Below are positions 43,829-56,241 of a DNA stretch of 64,000 nucleotides, one piece after another. Each line of letters opens with the position of its first letter. The stretch's first letter is position 1. The notes under the pieces are model-generated. The model was not told where the DNA came from, ran no database searches, and saw nothing but the letters and a program-made list of their open reading frames with translations. Location: NCBI RefSeq assembly GCF_019393635.1, contig NC_057862.1:481992669-482056668 (forward strand), given 5' to 3'. Both the position numbers and the translations under genes were made by a program. Source of the stretch: Dromiciops gliroides (lineage: Eukaryota; Chordata; Mammalia; Microbiotheria; Microbiotheriidae).

Positions 43829-44494
43829 CAGTATTAAATAGCTCTACTTAAAAGTCACAGACAAATGCTATTCAATAATGCAGGGAGATTTATTGTTTTG
43901 TTTTGTTTTGATTTTTGTTGTTGTTGTTGTTCCCCACCCTATTTTTTGGCTGATAAAATACTTATTAGTAGAAGCTGTTAAACCTTGATTTAATTCTCAT
44001 AAGGACATAAAAAATGTCATACAGAATCTGACCAATTATCTATCCATCCTAGTATTCTGCCTCTGGCAAGTGGGCCATGGGTTATTTGGAGACAAAGCAA
44101 AATTGATTTTAGAACTACTCAAACATCACAGACTTTAGCATTTGCTCTAAACAGTCTGGCATAAACATTCACATTAAATAGTGACCCTTTATTTCCTGCA
44201 TTAATTTCCTTTATCCTCCAGATCTTACATGTAGAATAAATCCATTCCTTATAATGAACACAAGAAAGTACACAAAATGCATGTGATCAAGAGGGAAACA
44301 ATATGTAGATATATCATAGTTTCCATCCCCCCATCCCTCATTTGATGACAATCTGGACTAAATAGCAACAACTGTCTCTCCTCTTTTCCTCCAAGAACAT
44401 GGGTTTATACTTCTTGATCACAAAATGAATGAATGAACAAATATATCTCTTTGTAAATTTTTAATGAGTAAGCATTTAAAAATCAGTTGGACAG

Positions 44495-44632
44495 GGGGCA
44501 GCTAGGTGGCACAGTGGAGAAAGCACTGGCCCTGGATTCAGGAGGAACTGAGTTCAAATCTGCCCTCAAACACTTGATACTTAGTAGCTGTGTGACACTG
44601 ACTTAATCCTCATTGCCCTGCAAAAAAAAAAA
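44495..44632 (+). mobile_element. tRNA-derived SINE, CCCTCATTGCC tail type
   Basis: Forward copy; a short deletion removes 'cctgggcaagtc'. Target duplication AAATCAGTTGGACAG (44480-44494) and AAATCATTTGGACAG (44633-44647), 14/15. Confidence 0.93.
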
Positions 44633-44699
44633 AAATCATTTGGACAGTAGAAATAACTATGCTAAATTTAACCCTCAGTATAATCAATTCCAAGCAAAA

Positions 44700-45225
44700 A
44701 TAAATAACTCACAGAATCTTGAGAGTTGAAAGAGAGCTTGGTGGTCATCTAGTCCAACCCATGCACCCAATGTAAAGTCCACTACAACATTCTTTGAAAA
44801 CCTCCATTGAGAATTAATGCATCTTTATTTATGATAAGCCATTCCATTTTTGCACATATGTAACAATCAAGAAATATTTCTTTGTTGTTTTGTTTTGTTT
44901 TTCCCTTATATCAAAGATATTTGGCTCTTTGCCATTCCCACCCATTGTTTGTGGTTCTGCTCTTGGGGGCCATTATTCAATTGGAACTCCTTCAAATTCA
45001 TTGATAGGTTTTGTTTTTTTGTTTGTTTCCCATTAATCTTCTCCAGATTAAAGATACCCAGTTTCTTCAACAAAATATCACACTATATAAATTCAAGAGC
45101 CTTCCCCATCCTTGTTGCCCTACTCTCTACATTCTAGCTCATAAATGTATTTGCTTAATTATTGTGTCTAGAACTGAACACAGTATTCCAGGTGAAGTCT
45201 GATAAAGACATAGGATAGTTATAAT
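44700..45225 (-). repeat. L3/CR1-like LINE relic
   Basis: Reverse L3 order: 'tcacagaatcttgagagttg', 'ggtcatctagtccaaccc', later 'ttctccagattaaagatacc', 'gtctagaactgaacacagt', 'attccaggtgaagtctga'. The 95-codon ORF at 44850-45137 is part of this relic read in reverse and is not a gene. Confidence 0.7.
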
Positions 45226-45261
45226 ATTTCTTCTCTTTTGTTGGAAGCTATGCCTCTCTTC

Positions 45262-45898
45262 AGGCAGCTAAGTCATGCAAAGGGTAGAGTGCTGGTCTTG
45301 GAGTCAGGAGAATCTGAGTTTAATTCTGTCCTCAGACAATTACGACCTGCATGACCCTGGACAAATCACTTAATCCCTATTTGGCTCTGTAATGATTGGA
45401 ATGATGCCACCTACTGGAGACTTACTATAGGAAAGTTTTGCCATGAAGTGAAGGTCTTTGAGGGCAAGACCAGGAGTCTTTTCTTTGGCATCAGGAAGTG
45501 ACATTTGCTTGTGGGAGGAAGAAGGGGCAGCTGGGCACTCTGACTTGCTCTTTTTTTTTCCTGGGGACTCTGGTGGAGAAGGGAGCTAGAAATGCGCTTT
45601 CCCTTTAATAGATAGGAATCTAGGCCTTTCTCTTCTCTCTTTAATAAATTCTTATTCTCCTTAATAAATGATTAAAAGTCTAACTCTTGCTAAAGCTTAT
45701 AATTTATTGGCGGCCACTCATTAGATATGTAGACAGTTTAGCTAGAATTTTAGCCCTTAACAGCTCGGTTCCTCATCTGTAAAATGGGGATCCACTGAAA
45801 AAGGAAATGGCAAACTACTCCAGTATCTTTGTCAAGAAACCCCATGGACAAAGTCCATGAGGCCACAAAGAGCTGGACATGACTGTCTGATTGAACAA
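45262..45898 (+). mobile_element. MAR1-like CORE-SINE split by an LTR
   Basis: Head and middle at 45262-45387 ('gggtagagtgctggtcttgg', 'gaccctggacaaatcactt') and the remainder at 45763-45898 ('cctcatctgtaaaatgggg', 'caaactactccagtatctt', 'gagctggacatgactgtc', 'ttgaacaataacac') form one forward SINE. The LTR lies between. Confidence 0.85.
45388..45762 (+). mobile_element. Solo ERV LTR inside a MAR1 SINE
   Basis: 375 bp, starts TGTAATGATTGG and ends GCCCTTAACA. Flanked by GCTC at 45384-45387 and 45763-45766. Homologous over its length to the reverse LTR at 25857-26228. AATAAA-type signals at about 45642 and 45664. No viral coding sequence adjoins it. Confidence 0.92.
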
Positions 45899-46205
45899 TA
45901 ACACACGCAAACACACAAATAAATGTTTGTGTGGACATATACATATATATGTATATATACATATATATACACATATATATATTCACATATATACATTTAT
46001 ATACACATGCTTAGTAACACAAACATTATGAAAGGAGGGAAAATAATCTGAGAATTCTGTTTTCTCAGAGGTGAAACATAAGCCAAACCTTCCCAGGAAG
46101 CCTAAGAGTGGAAGTCCTGGATGTAGTGGGGAGTTGCATTGCAGATATGAAGGCTACCATGCCCTTATGTCATTCATTCTTGGCCTTTCCTATCATTAAG
46201 GAGGG
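45899..46205. other. TACATATA microsatellite and non-coding sequence
   Basis: About 45935-46000 is a TATACATA tract downstream of the MAR1 tail. The rest has no assignable content. Confidence 0.45.
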
Positions 46206-46209
46206 TTTT

Positions 46210-46620
46210 GGTTATAATATTGCTGACTTCCTTATCTCCACCTAATAACTTTCTACCTTTCCTGCAAAGTTTTCTAAAGGTTATCTTCTCCACAAAACCT
46301 TTCATCATCTCCTTGACCTAGAAGTAATTCCTCCTTCATGCTATCTCATAACATTTTATACTTTATTAAACCTTTCTTGATTCCTCTGATCCTGTCCTAA
46401 ACAAAAGCCTTAAGTTTTTCCTCCCTGCTCAATTCTGTTAAACCACTCTGAACTTGTACCTTTCCTACACACTTATCACATTCTAACTTAAGTTTTAATT
46501 GTTACTATTTAGTTTACTTTACATCTATCCCTACAAGATTTTAAGCTACTTGAAGCAAAGGGTGTGGCTGTTTTCATCTTTATATTTCCAAAACTAACTG
46601 ACTCAGGGAACTGATCTAGA
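46210..46620 (+). repeat. L2 LINE fragment
   Basis: 'cacaaaacctttcatcatctc', 'cacttatcacattctaac' and 'agattttaagctacttgaag' followed by 'cttttatatttccaaaac'-like text match L2 3' order. Decayed. Confidence 0.5.
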
Positions 46621-46706
46621 TAAATAAAGTCTGATTTTATGTACTGCCAAATTCAGAGCAAAATTGGGATGTAACTTTATGTATGTGATATTATAAGAGT
46701 CTAAGT

Positions 46707-46865
46707 TGGGGCAGCTAGGTGGCACAGTGGATAAAGCACAGGCCCTGGATTCAGGACTCTCTGAGTTCAAACCCGGCCTCAGACACTTGACACTTAACTA
46801 GCTATATGACCCTGGGCAAGTCACTTAACCCTCATTGCCCTGCAAAAAAAACAAAACAAAACAAA
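46707..46865 (+). mobile_element. tRNA-derived SINE, CCCTCATTGCC tail type
   Basis: Forward copy with AAAACAAA-type tail. Perfect target duplication AAGAGTCTAAGT at 46695-46706 and 46866-46877. Confidence 0.94.
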
Positions 46866-46877
46866 AAGAGTCTAAGT

Positions 46878-47175
46878 CCATGGTATAATTATCACATAAA
46901 CTTACCCAATATTCCAAAATATAACTGTTGCAATATAACAAATATTCATAAAGGTTGGAGAAGTGCAAAGGGCTAGAACTACATGTATGGTAGGCACACA
47001 ATATTTGTTAAGGTAAATGAATTCAGAGAGAATCAAACTGAATTTTAGAGGTGAGGTATACCTTAGAAACCATTTAAATCAACCTGACCATTTTACAGGT
47101 GGGGAAATTAGAGAAATGAAATTACATATAATTACATACCTATATGATACCAAAGAAAAGTGTATATGAGAGTCA
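46878..47175. other. Non-coding sequence
   Basis: AT-rich, with a MIR-like patch near 47080-47130. No gene seen. Confidence 0.35.
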
Positions 47176-47177
47176 GT

Positions 47178-47640
47178 ATATGTTTAATAATATAGATACT
47201 TCAAAACAAAGTAGAATACTAGTGAATAGGGAATGACTAGATAATTATGATTCATTAATATACTAGAATATTCATGTGATGCATGAAGCAAAGGATATGA
47301 TATATCTGGAGAAGTAATAGAAGATTTGTATGAACTGATGCCAAGTGAAATGTGCAGAACCAAGAAAACTATATACATAATGACTTAATCTAAATGGAAT
47401 GAACATCTATCATAAATTAATCAAAACAAATGCTGCAAAATTACATAGAACGACAATGGCCCAAAGAATAGCTAAGGCAAGACACCAATCCCCAACTCCT
47501 TTGTAGAGGTGCATGCCATGGTATGGAGGGGAGTACATGGGTGTGAAATAGTGTATATTTGTCACATTTTTTCTATTTAATGTTTATGTTTTATTGATTT
47601 TTTATGTCTTTTAAAATTTTCTATAAAGTTTGATTCTCTG
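47178..47640 (+). repeat. Old L1 3' end
   Basis: 'gaatagggaatgactagat', 'gaactgatgccaagtgaaat', 'gcagaaccaagaaaactat', 'acataatgacttaatcta' follow the ORF2 end and 3'UTR order of an older L1 family than the 29-kb element. Confidence 0.65.
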
Positions 47641-48840
47641 GGAAAGAGAATGAGAAGAGATATGGGGGGGGCAATCTAGATGATAAAAACTTCAACACAA
47701 TCCATTTTAAATATAATTTAATTTATGTTGATTATAAAAGAAAGAAATATATTGGGTAAATTAATTACCTAATAGGATCCTGGCTTCCTTCAGGATTAAG
47801 CAGGGAATCATCCTGGAATTTTCTTGTATGGTGGGAAGTTAACAAAACCAGGTTATAAGACGTTCATAATGGAGATTCAGGAATTTGACTTAGGCACAGA
47901 CATTGCAGCTAACCATTAAGAGTGAAGTTGAGCAGGCTATTGCTTATACAAGATTTCTAAGCTGAGTTCTGGGTAAAGATAAGTTAGATAATAAAGAACT
48001 GTGAGGATGAGGGTAGAATCTGATATTTCTCCTTGGAATAGCCATGTCAATCCTACCCATTACAGGTAAGGACTTTCCATCTTCTTCAAACATTGAGTGT
48101 GTTATTTGAAAAATCATAATAGATAACCTGGAAAACTTGGTAACATGCCAACTAACAGCTCAGTCTCCACTGGCTTACAATTGTACTCCATTGATATCAT
48201 ATTAAGCCTAGGTGGTATCAAAGAATACTAGAATCTGCATTTTTGCCACTAGTTGTGTTATTAAGCTTAACTCTGGCACCTCATAGTCATTGCCTTCTTG
48301 GAAGAGGGCTGGAACATCTGAAGTTCCTTCTGCATCTGTATCAACTTTCTAGGCTGGGTCATCATGTTTCTGGTGATTGGTTTTATCAGAAAAACAGATA
48401 GTCTATAAGGTTCCAGAGTATCTGCTGCTAGGTTAGTGGACATTGACCTCATAGAACAAAGAGGACTTCCATAGCTTAACTATTTTTTTCCTTCTACTTA
48501 TTGATTGCTCAGTTGAAAAATGAAGATTAATCTTTCATAGATCCTAGTTCCTGGGGCTAAACTTGCTTGTCAGCCCAATACATTTATATATTGGCATATT
48601 ATATTATGGCATGATCATCTCAGAGCAGCTAATATACATTGACCTTACAGTGGGGAGTGAAGAAACATTGAGCTTTCCCTATCATTGGATCCCTGATATT
48701 CATAGGGAGATTTCTAAATATGATATATGTACATCCCCAGTAAAATCTTTACAACCTCCGAGTAACCCGTTGGCTATTCTCTCTCACATAGTCATCAACA
48801 CAACTAGTCACTAAGTCAGGTTTATTTTACTTCTGTGGTA
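47641..48840. other. Unassigned non-coding sequence
   Basis: Balanced composition around 48000-48800 without any repeat I can name. A 61-codon reverse ORF (48267-48452) reads like protein but matches no family I recognise and has no splice or start support. Possibly an old retroelement or pseudogene piece. Confidence 0.3.
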
Positions 48841-48844
48841 TTTT

Positions 48845-49050
48845 ACACATCTATTCCTTTCCCTGTACTCACAAAACTGCTAATTTCATTTAGCCCCTCT
48901 TCACCTTTTTATTTGGACTCCTTTAATGAATCCTAAATAGTATTTCTGCTTTATTTCTTCTTTCTTATTCGTACTCTAAAGAGCTTTCAAAATAACTTTA
49001 TTAGGGCACAAGTTTAATTATGTCATTATCCTGCTCTAAGAATTTAAGTG
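48845..49050 (+). repeat. L2 LINE fragment
   Basis: 'ttatgtcattatcctgctc', 'aagaatttaagtggttcccc' and 'tgagtagaatg' are the L2 segment that codes the end of its RT region. Decayed. Confidence 0.55.
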
Positions 49051-49114
49051 GTTCCCCATGAGTAGAATGTATTTATTTCTCTTCTTGACTGCTCAAGAAT
49101 CTCTTGTCTTTCAA

Positions 49115-49270
49115 GTCAGTATCTTTAATTTAATTCAACAAACATCTGTTAAGTGCATATTAAATGTCAGGTGCTATGCTGGGAGCTATGGGAAAAATAT
49201 AATAGCTTCTGCCCTCAAGGAGCATATTTTCTACTATAAGGAATTAATGTACACAGATCAATAAATGTAA
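49115..49270 (+). repeat. Ancient interspersed repeat, same family as 16 kb
   Basis: 'attcaacaaacatctgttaag', 'aggtgctatgctgggagc' and 'ctgccctcaaggagcatatt' match the 5' part of the unnamed therian repeat described at 16025-17225. Confidence 0.5.
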
Positions 49271-49865
49271 ACAGAATAGAATTTAATTACAAAGTGATTG
49301 TAAGTGGGATGAAATTAAGAAAATAACCATTTACTATTTTCCAGGCCTTTTCCTACAGTTCTGTCTTCAGGCATCTTGGAATGAAAGGTATTCTCTCCCT
49401 GGTTTAAATGAACACAATCACACCAAGGGAACATTCTTACTGCCAGATACCATCATCTTCTTTAGACAATACATTTTCTAAATATGAAGTATCCACAAGG
49501 CAGTACTGTATATTCAAGGAAGATCAGAGTCTTTTTAAAAGTTCTGATTATGAAGAATTACCTACTCCAGTTTCTGAGAACCATAGCTTAACAATTTATT
49601 TCCTGGGCATAAGGATTGAAGGCAATCCTTTGGATTGCACTGCTCTGGGGTCTTGCCACTAGTACTTATTGATTTTTGGAAGAGGAAACCAGAATACTAT
49701 GTGGAGTGGTTCATGTACTTTTCTTTCCAGAGATATCTTGACATCTCAGCCTCATTGTGAAGCCATAAATGGGAAAATGCATATTTAGGTAACTTGTAAA
49801 ATTTGAGGAAAAATAGAAAAGTCAATTCGTATCACCATTGTCGATATTTTTTTGTTGTTATTGTT
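49271..49865. other. Non-coding sequence
   Basis: No assignable repeat. The 84-codon ORF at 49408-49662 is unrecognised. Confidence 0.35.
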
Positions 49866-49867
49866 GC

Positions 49868-50700
49868 ATAAAATGAAAGAATCATAGAATATAAGGCTTG
49901 GCATTTAGTCCAACTTGAATCTGAAAAAGTATCACCTCTAAAATATACTTGGCAAGCTGTTGTCTAGCCTTTGCTTAGATAGTTAACTTAAGGCAAAACC
50001 CATTGTCTCTTGAGGGAACCCATTCACCTTGGGATAGTTCTGGTAAAATGTTGTCCTCCTTAAATCAAGTCCAAATTTGTGTCTTTGAAACTTCCATCTG
50101 TTTTCCTTCTTCTGCTCTCTGAGGCCAAACAGAACATGTCTAATCTATCTTCCTCATATCTCAGTCCTTGAAATATTAATAAGTTGTTCTGATGTTCCCC
50201 ATAAGCTTTTTCTTCTCCAGGCTAAAAATCCTTATTTCTTCAAATATTCCGTATATGTCAGGAAATCAAGGCCTTTCACTCTCTCCCCAAAGGAATGTAA
50301 ACTTCTTGAGCACAACTATTGTTAAATTTTTTATTTGTATCCTCAGCACCTAGAACAATACTTGGCATATAAGAAATATCTGTTGAATTGATTTGAATTA
50401 AATACTAGTTGGTGTCCTGCAAATGTGTCTTAAATATGTTCAGCAGCAGAAAACACAGTAATATAGATAGGGTATGAGCTGTTTATTCTCTATTCTAGGA
50501 CACTATAACACATGGTTGACTCATATTGAGCCTGCAATTAATTAAAACATCCAGGTCAAATGAATTGTTATTTAGCCATGCTTTCCCTGAATTATGACAT
50601 TTGGCTTTTAAAACTACATAAAAGGTTTTATACTTTATCCCTATTAAATTTCATCTTGTCAGATTCAGACCAATAATATAAGCTTCTGAAATCCTTTTTT
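49868..50700 (-). repeat. L3/CR1-like LINE relic with short inserted repeat
   Basis: Reverse L3 phrases: 'agaatcatagaatataagg', 'gctctctgaggccaaacag', 'aagctttttcttctccagg', 'ggacactataacacatggtt', 'attaaatttcatcttgtcag'. An L2-like 3' end ('gaatgtaaacttcttgagc', 'tacttggcatataagaaat') interrupts it at about 50285-50400. Confidence 0.7.
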
Positions 50701-50798
50701 TAATATTTAAAAATCTTTATTGTGTTATCTAATATATATGGTACTCCTCTCATCTTTTTTTTGGCATTTGAAAATATAGTAAGGACACCCATGTCTTT

Positions 50799-50947
50799 TT
50801 TGGAGGGAGCAGGGCAATGAGGGTTAAGTGACTTGCTGAGGGTCACACAGCTGGTAAGTGTCAAGTGTCTATGGGCAGATTTGAACTCAGGTCCTCCTGA
50901 ATCTAGGGGTGGTGCTTTATCTACTGTGCCACCTAGATGCCCCCTAA
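50799..50947 (-). mobile_element. tRNA-derived SINE, CCCTCATTGCC tail type
   Basis: Reverse copy with perfect target duplication ACACCCATGTCTTT at 50785-50798 and 50948-50961. Confidence 0.94.
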
Positions 50948-51064
50948 ACACCCATGTCTTTATACAAATAATTAATCTAAATATTGAACATCTTATATCT
51001 AAGCAAAGTTTCCAGGGCATACTATGAAAGAGACAATTATTTCCATCATTTAGATAGAAATTTG

Positions 51065-51270
51065 AGATTTGCAAAGGTCTTTATAATTATAATCTCATTT
51101 TATCTTCACAACAAACTTGAAAGATAGGTACTATTAACTCCATTTTAGAGATGAGGAAGCAGAAGCTGATAGAATTTTAGTGAATTTTCTAGAGTTATTC
51201 AATTAGTAAGTTTTCAAGGAAAGAATTGAAGTTAGTTCTTGCTTGCTCCAAGTCTAGCACTCTCCCTTGT
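51065..51270 (-). repeat. MIR-like relic
   Basis: Reverse MIR order: 'gatttgcaaaggtctttata', 'taatctcattttatcttcac', 'gatgaggaagcagaagctg', 'caagtctagcactctccc'. Confidence 0.6.
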
Positions 51271-51284
51271 AAAATTTATTGTCA

Positions 51285-51640
51285 AGTTTAATCAGTCAAT
51301 TAAACACTTATTAAGTACCTACTTTGTGACAGTCATTGTTCTAAGTGTTAGGGATACAAAAAGAGCCAAAAGAAAGTCCCTGCACTCAAAGAGCTAATTA
51401 ATAATCTAATGAGGGATACAACATGCACACACATATATTCATACACACATACATATACCTACATGTAATAGGAGATAATTAACAGAGGAAAAGCACTGAA
51501 GTTAAGAGGGGTGGGGAAGATTTCCTGTAGAAGGCAGGAATTTAGTTGGAACTTAAAGAAATACTGATATTGTTCAACAGAACAAAGGAGGGAAAACATT
51601 TCTGGTAATGGGGATAGCCATTAAACAAACTGATGGCTAG
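51285..51640 (+). repeat. Ancient interspersed repeat, same family as 16 kb
   Basis: 'aacacttattaagtacctac', 'gtgttagggatacaaaaag', 'gtccctgcactcaaagagc', 'agaggggtggggaagattt', 'ggaatttagttggaactta' in order; the clearest copy of this family in the window. Confidence 0.6.
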
Positions 51641-53146
51641 AATTTGAGCCGGATCATTGAATGAAGATAAAAATATATAATAATGTAATCTGTTCTCCAT
51701 GCTAATGAATTTCCTTGTACTTTCTCTGTGTATAGGGAAAAAAATGGAAAGACATGCTAGAAGTGGATTAAAGGCTATGATTATAGTTAGGTTAGGTTAT
51801 AGGTTGGATTATATGGGCTCTGCTATCCTTTGCAACTTTGAAATTCTGTGAAATAAAAAAAACAACAACTGGGTGTAACAAGACTATACACAAATATTTA
51901 TTACATATATTTATTAGGTGTTTCTACACAAAATGAAAATGCAAACAAAGCATTTTATATTTTTATAGCAGGCCAATCTGCTAACCTAAGGAAACCATAA
52001 AACATTTGTTGTAATGGAAATAGTTAACTAAATCTCAGGTTCAAATAAATTATTAATAGATTAAATAGAACCATTGGTCTCTGATAAATGAGACTTCAAG
52101 GCCTTTAAATGTACATGGAACAAAATAGCACTATTATTGTATGTCTAGCTTACTGCAATAAGCAGACAATTCAGTATAATCTCTTTATACCTCATAGGAA
52201 AAATGAGTGCTTTCTTACTTCTGATTAATTAAGCCCTCTTCCCAATACCTCTAACATGTTTAAAAGGATATTTTATTAGACTCAAGTTATCAAAAATTAT
52301 TTTATGTTAGATTTTCAATTTTGCTCTAAAATATTCCTTAAATTCCATATTTTGGAAACAATAAAGAGTCAGACTAATATGGTATACAAGAGTACCTAGA
52401 TTGCATCATGGAATCTAAGGCATTTTGAGAGAGATGCTAGTTCCCCTAAGATTCTTAGTAATTTGTATCTGTTAGTATATAACATTATAAACTAATACTT
52501 AGATAGCTTTGGATCAGTAGCTTTTATAAGAAATTTTATGGGTGGTAGGAGGAGGTTTTCAGATGGGATTTTTCAGCACAATATTAGTTAATGCTGAAAT
52601 GGATATCAATATTTATTAAACACCTATCGTGAGGTGAGAGACAGTCTGTTGTCTGACTACCAATCTAGCTAAGTATGGGGAGTTTCATCATAAGTAGTTT
52701 GGCTTATGGGAGATGGGTTATCCAGCATGCCAACTTATGAAATGAAATATTCCAAAAGGTCTCTCCATTCTCTACAATCCCCTTCTATTTTTGCAGTGAT
52801 GGTGGTGAACTAGTGGAAAATGGAACAGCAGGCACTAAAGATAACACACTTGATTAACAATAACAGTGTAAAGGTACTTTAAATAAAACAAAAAAATAGC
52901 TATTTGAATAGAATATAAACTACAATATGACCAAAATATAAAATTCTCTGGTGTCCAAAGCAGAGTACCTATTGCACAGTAGGTGCTAAATAGAAAATTA
53001 TCAGTAGATTAATTAATAAACATTTTGAAGGCAAGAACTGAATCCCACTTGTACTTGTATCCGCAGCTCAAGATACAGGGAGAGGAACATGATAGATGTT
53101 TGATATATATATTTGTTGACTGATGGATTTATTCATTGAAAGAATT
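51641..53146. other. AT-rich non-coding sequence
   Basis: No gene and no assignable repeat apart from a possible L2-like tail near 52960-53120. Confidence 0.4.
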
Positions 53147-53727
53147 GGGTTTGGGTGGAGTCAAGATGGTGGAAAGAAGCCAGAAAGTTGCCTGAGCTCT
53201 CCTGCAGTTCACGCAAAAAGAATAGTAAATCAAGCCTCTAAACGGATTATGAAACTACAGAACCTACAAAAAGACAGAGAGACCCAATCTTCCAGCTTGA
53301 GATAATTTAGAAGACTTCAGGAAAGGTTGTTCTCACTTAGGCAAATGAGGAGCACAGCAGAGTACAGCACGGAAAGGTTTGGGCAAGTCAGCAGAAGGCT
53401 ATCGGCCACAGCAGAGCAACTGAGGCCCCTTGATCCTGGTTCCTCAAGGTGGTGGTTCCACGGGTCAGTTGTGAGATCTGTCAGCACTAGCTGAAGGCAG
53501 GCTGCCAGATGGAGGGCCACCAACAGGACATGAGTGACTGGGATGTACCATACCAGAGCCTGGAGCAAACTCAGGGAGCAAGCCCAGGGCTATGAGGAAT
53601 ACAAAAGCCACACAGGCCTCAGAGTAGAAAGCCAGTGACACAAACCCTATGCTCCAGCAAAAGAAGCTTGAAACAATAACTTTAGTGCCCCAGGAGCAGA
53701 CCTCAATTTTAAAAAGTAAGCCAAAAT

Positions 53728-54742
53728 ATGATATGGAAACCAAAAAGGGCTCTTACCATTGAGGGCTTATGTTTCAACAGGAAAGAGCAAAACAAAAACT
53801 CAGAGGAGTACAATACTCTCAAATTGCCTACATGGGAAGCCTCAAGAGGGAAGTTGAATTGGTTTCAAGAACAAAAAGCCTTCTTAGAAGAGCTCAAAAA
53901 GATTTAAAAAATCAATTGAGGGAAGTAGAGGAAAAAATGGTGAGAGAAATTAAAGCTACACAAGAAAATTATGGAAAAAAGAATCAACAGCTTGGAAAAG
54001 GAAGCACAAAGATTGACTGAAGAAAACAATTACCTAAAAAAATTCATTTGGCCAAATGGAAAAGGAGGTCTAAAAGATTACTGAAGAAAACAATGACTTA
54101 AAAATTCAAACTGCACAGAAGGAAGCCAATGACTCCATGAGACACCAGGAATCAGTCAAACAGAATTGAATGATTGAAGAAATAGAAGAAAATGTGAAAC
54201 ACCTCATCGGAAAGACAACTGACCTGGAAAATAGATCCAGGAGAGACCATTTGAGATTATTGGACTACCTGAAAGCCATGATCAGAAAAAGAGTCTAGAC
54301 ACCATATTCAAGTAAATTATCAAAGAGAACTGCCCTGATATTATAGAACCAGAGGATAAAATCCACCAATCACCTCTTGAAAAAGACCGCAAAAGGAAAA
54401 CTCCAAGGAATATTGAAGCCAAAATCCAGAATTACCAGGTGAAGGAGAAAGATTCTCCAAGCAACCAGAAAGAAGCAATTTAAATGTCATGGAACCACAG
54501 TCAGAATTGCTCAGGACCTGGCAGCTTCAACATTAAAGGATCACAAGACTTGGAATGATATTTGGGAAGGCAAAGTAGCATGTATTGCAACTAAGAATCA
54601 ACTACCCAGAAAAACTGATTATTATCTTTCAGGGGAAAAATGGGGATTCAATGAAATAGGGGATGTTCAATGTTTCCTGATGAAAAGACCATCACTGAAT
54701 AGAAAATGTGATCTTAACATACAAGACTCAAGGGAAGGATAA
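53728..54742 (+). pseudogene. Degraded L1 ORF1
   Basis: Aligns by eye with 29746-30892: ATG at 53728, the coiled-coil block read in the 53769-54020 ORF, the RRM core DNA at about 54215-54290, and a final TAA at 54740-54742. It has only one copy of the 63-nt coil unit that is tripled in the 29-kb element. Several frameshifts and stops. Confidence 0.8.
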
Positions 54743-56086
54743 AACAGTAAACAGGGGAAAAAGTTATAGAATAAAGTTAAACTGTTTACATACCTACACA
54801 GGAAGATAATACTTATAACTCTTGATAACTGTATTTCTATTTGGGCAGACAGAAGGAATATGTAGGGAGTATAAATATAAATTGTCTTTGATGTGATGAC
54901 ATAAAGAAAATTAAGGGGGGAAAAGAAGTATTTGGAGAGAAGAGGAAAGGGCAGATGGAATAAGGTTAATTACATCATATGAAGTGTCACAAAAAACCTA
55001 TTAACATAGAAGGAAAGAAGGGAGAGGTAAGCATTGTTTCAACCTTACTCTTTCTAGATTTGATTCAAAGAGGGAATAACATATACATTCATTTGTATAA
55101 GTAAATTTAACTTTTACTTTAGAGAAGTAAAAGAGTAGGGGGGTAAAGGGCATCCCTGATAGAAGAGAGGGGAGAATCGAGGAAAAAAAGGTTAACAAAA
55201 CAACAGGGGGCTGATAAAAGGGAGGGCATATTGGGGGAGGAAAGGGTCAGAAACAAAATGCTGGTGAGGAGGAATAGGGTGAAAGAAGGGGGAAAAAGTA
55301 AAAAGGGGGTAAATAGAATGAAGGGAAATAGTTATATTAACTGTGAATGTGAAAGGGATAAAGTATGTGATAAAACAGAAGCAAATTGCAGAGTGGATTA
55401 AAGACCAGAATCCTACAATATGTTGTTTACAAGAAACACATTAGAAGCAGAGCGATACACAGAGAGTAAAGGTAAAAGGTTGGAGCAGAATAATTATGCT
55501 TCAGCTGAAGTAAAAAAAAAAGCAGGGGTAGCAATCTTTATCTCAGACAAAGCAAAGGCAAGAACAGATCTGATTAAAAGAGATAAGGAAGGAGACTACA
55601 TATTGCTAAAATGTACCCTAGGTAATAAAGTAATTTCAATACTAAACAGGTATGCACCAAGTGGTATAGCATCCAAATTCTTAGAAGAGAAGTAAAATGG
55701 GGTACAAGAGGAAAGAGCAAAATTATAGTAGTGGGGGACCAAAATCTCCCCCCTAATAATTAGATAAATATAGTCACAAAATAACTAAGAAATAAGTTAA
55801 AGAGGTGAATAGAATGTGAGAAAAGTTAGATATGATAGATGTCTACAGAAAACTGAATTGGGATAGAAAGGAATATACCTTTTCCTCAGCAGTTCATGGA
55901 ACATATTCAAAATTTGACCATATATTAGGGCACAAAAACCTCATAGTCTAATGTAGAAAGGCAGAAATAGTAAATGCATCCTTCTCAGATCATGATGCAA
56001 AAGAAAATTGCATGTAATAAAGAGCCATGCAAAGGTAGACTAGAAATTAATTGAAAACTAAATAATCTCATCCTAAAGAATGAGTG

Positions 56087-56241
56087 GGGGGGCAGCTAGG
56101 TGGCACAGTGGATAGAGCACCAGCCCTGGATTCAGGAGGACCAGAGTTCAAGTCCGGGTCAGACACTTAACACTTACTAGTTATGTGACTCTGGGCAAGA
56201 CACTTAACCCCAATTGCCTCACACACACACACACACACAAA
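56087..56241 (+). mobile_element. tRNA-derived SINE, CCCCAATTGCC tail type
   Basis: Inserted in L1 arm 1. Tail is a (CA)n run rather than pure A. Target duplication AATGAGTG at 56079-56086 and 56242-56249. Confidence 0.92.

Noticed and set aside
44850..45137. Membrane-protein-like ORF
   Set aside because: Lies within a reverse L3/CR1 relic; hydrophobicity comes from T-rich sequence.
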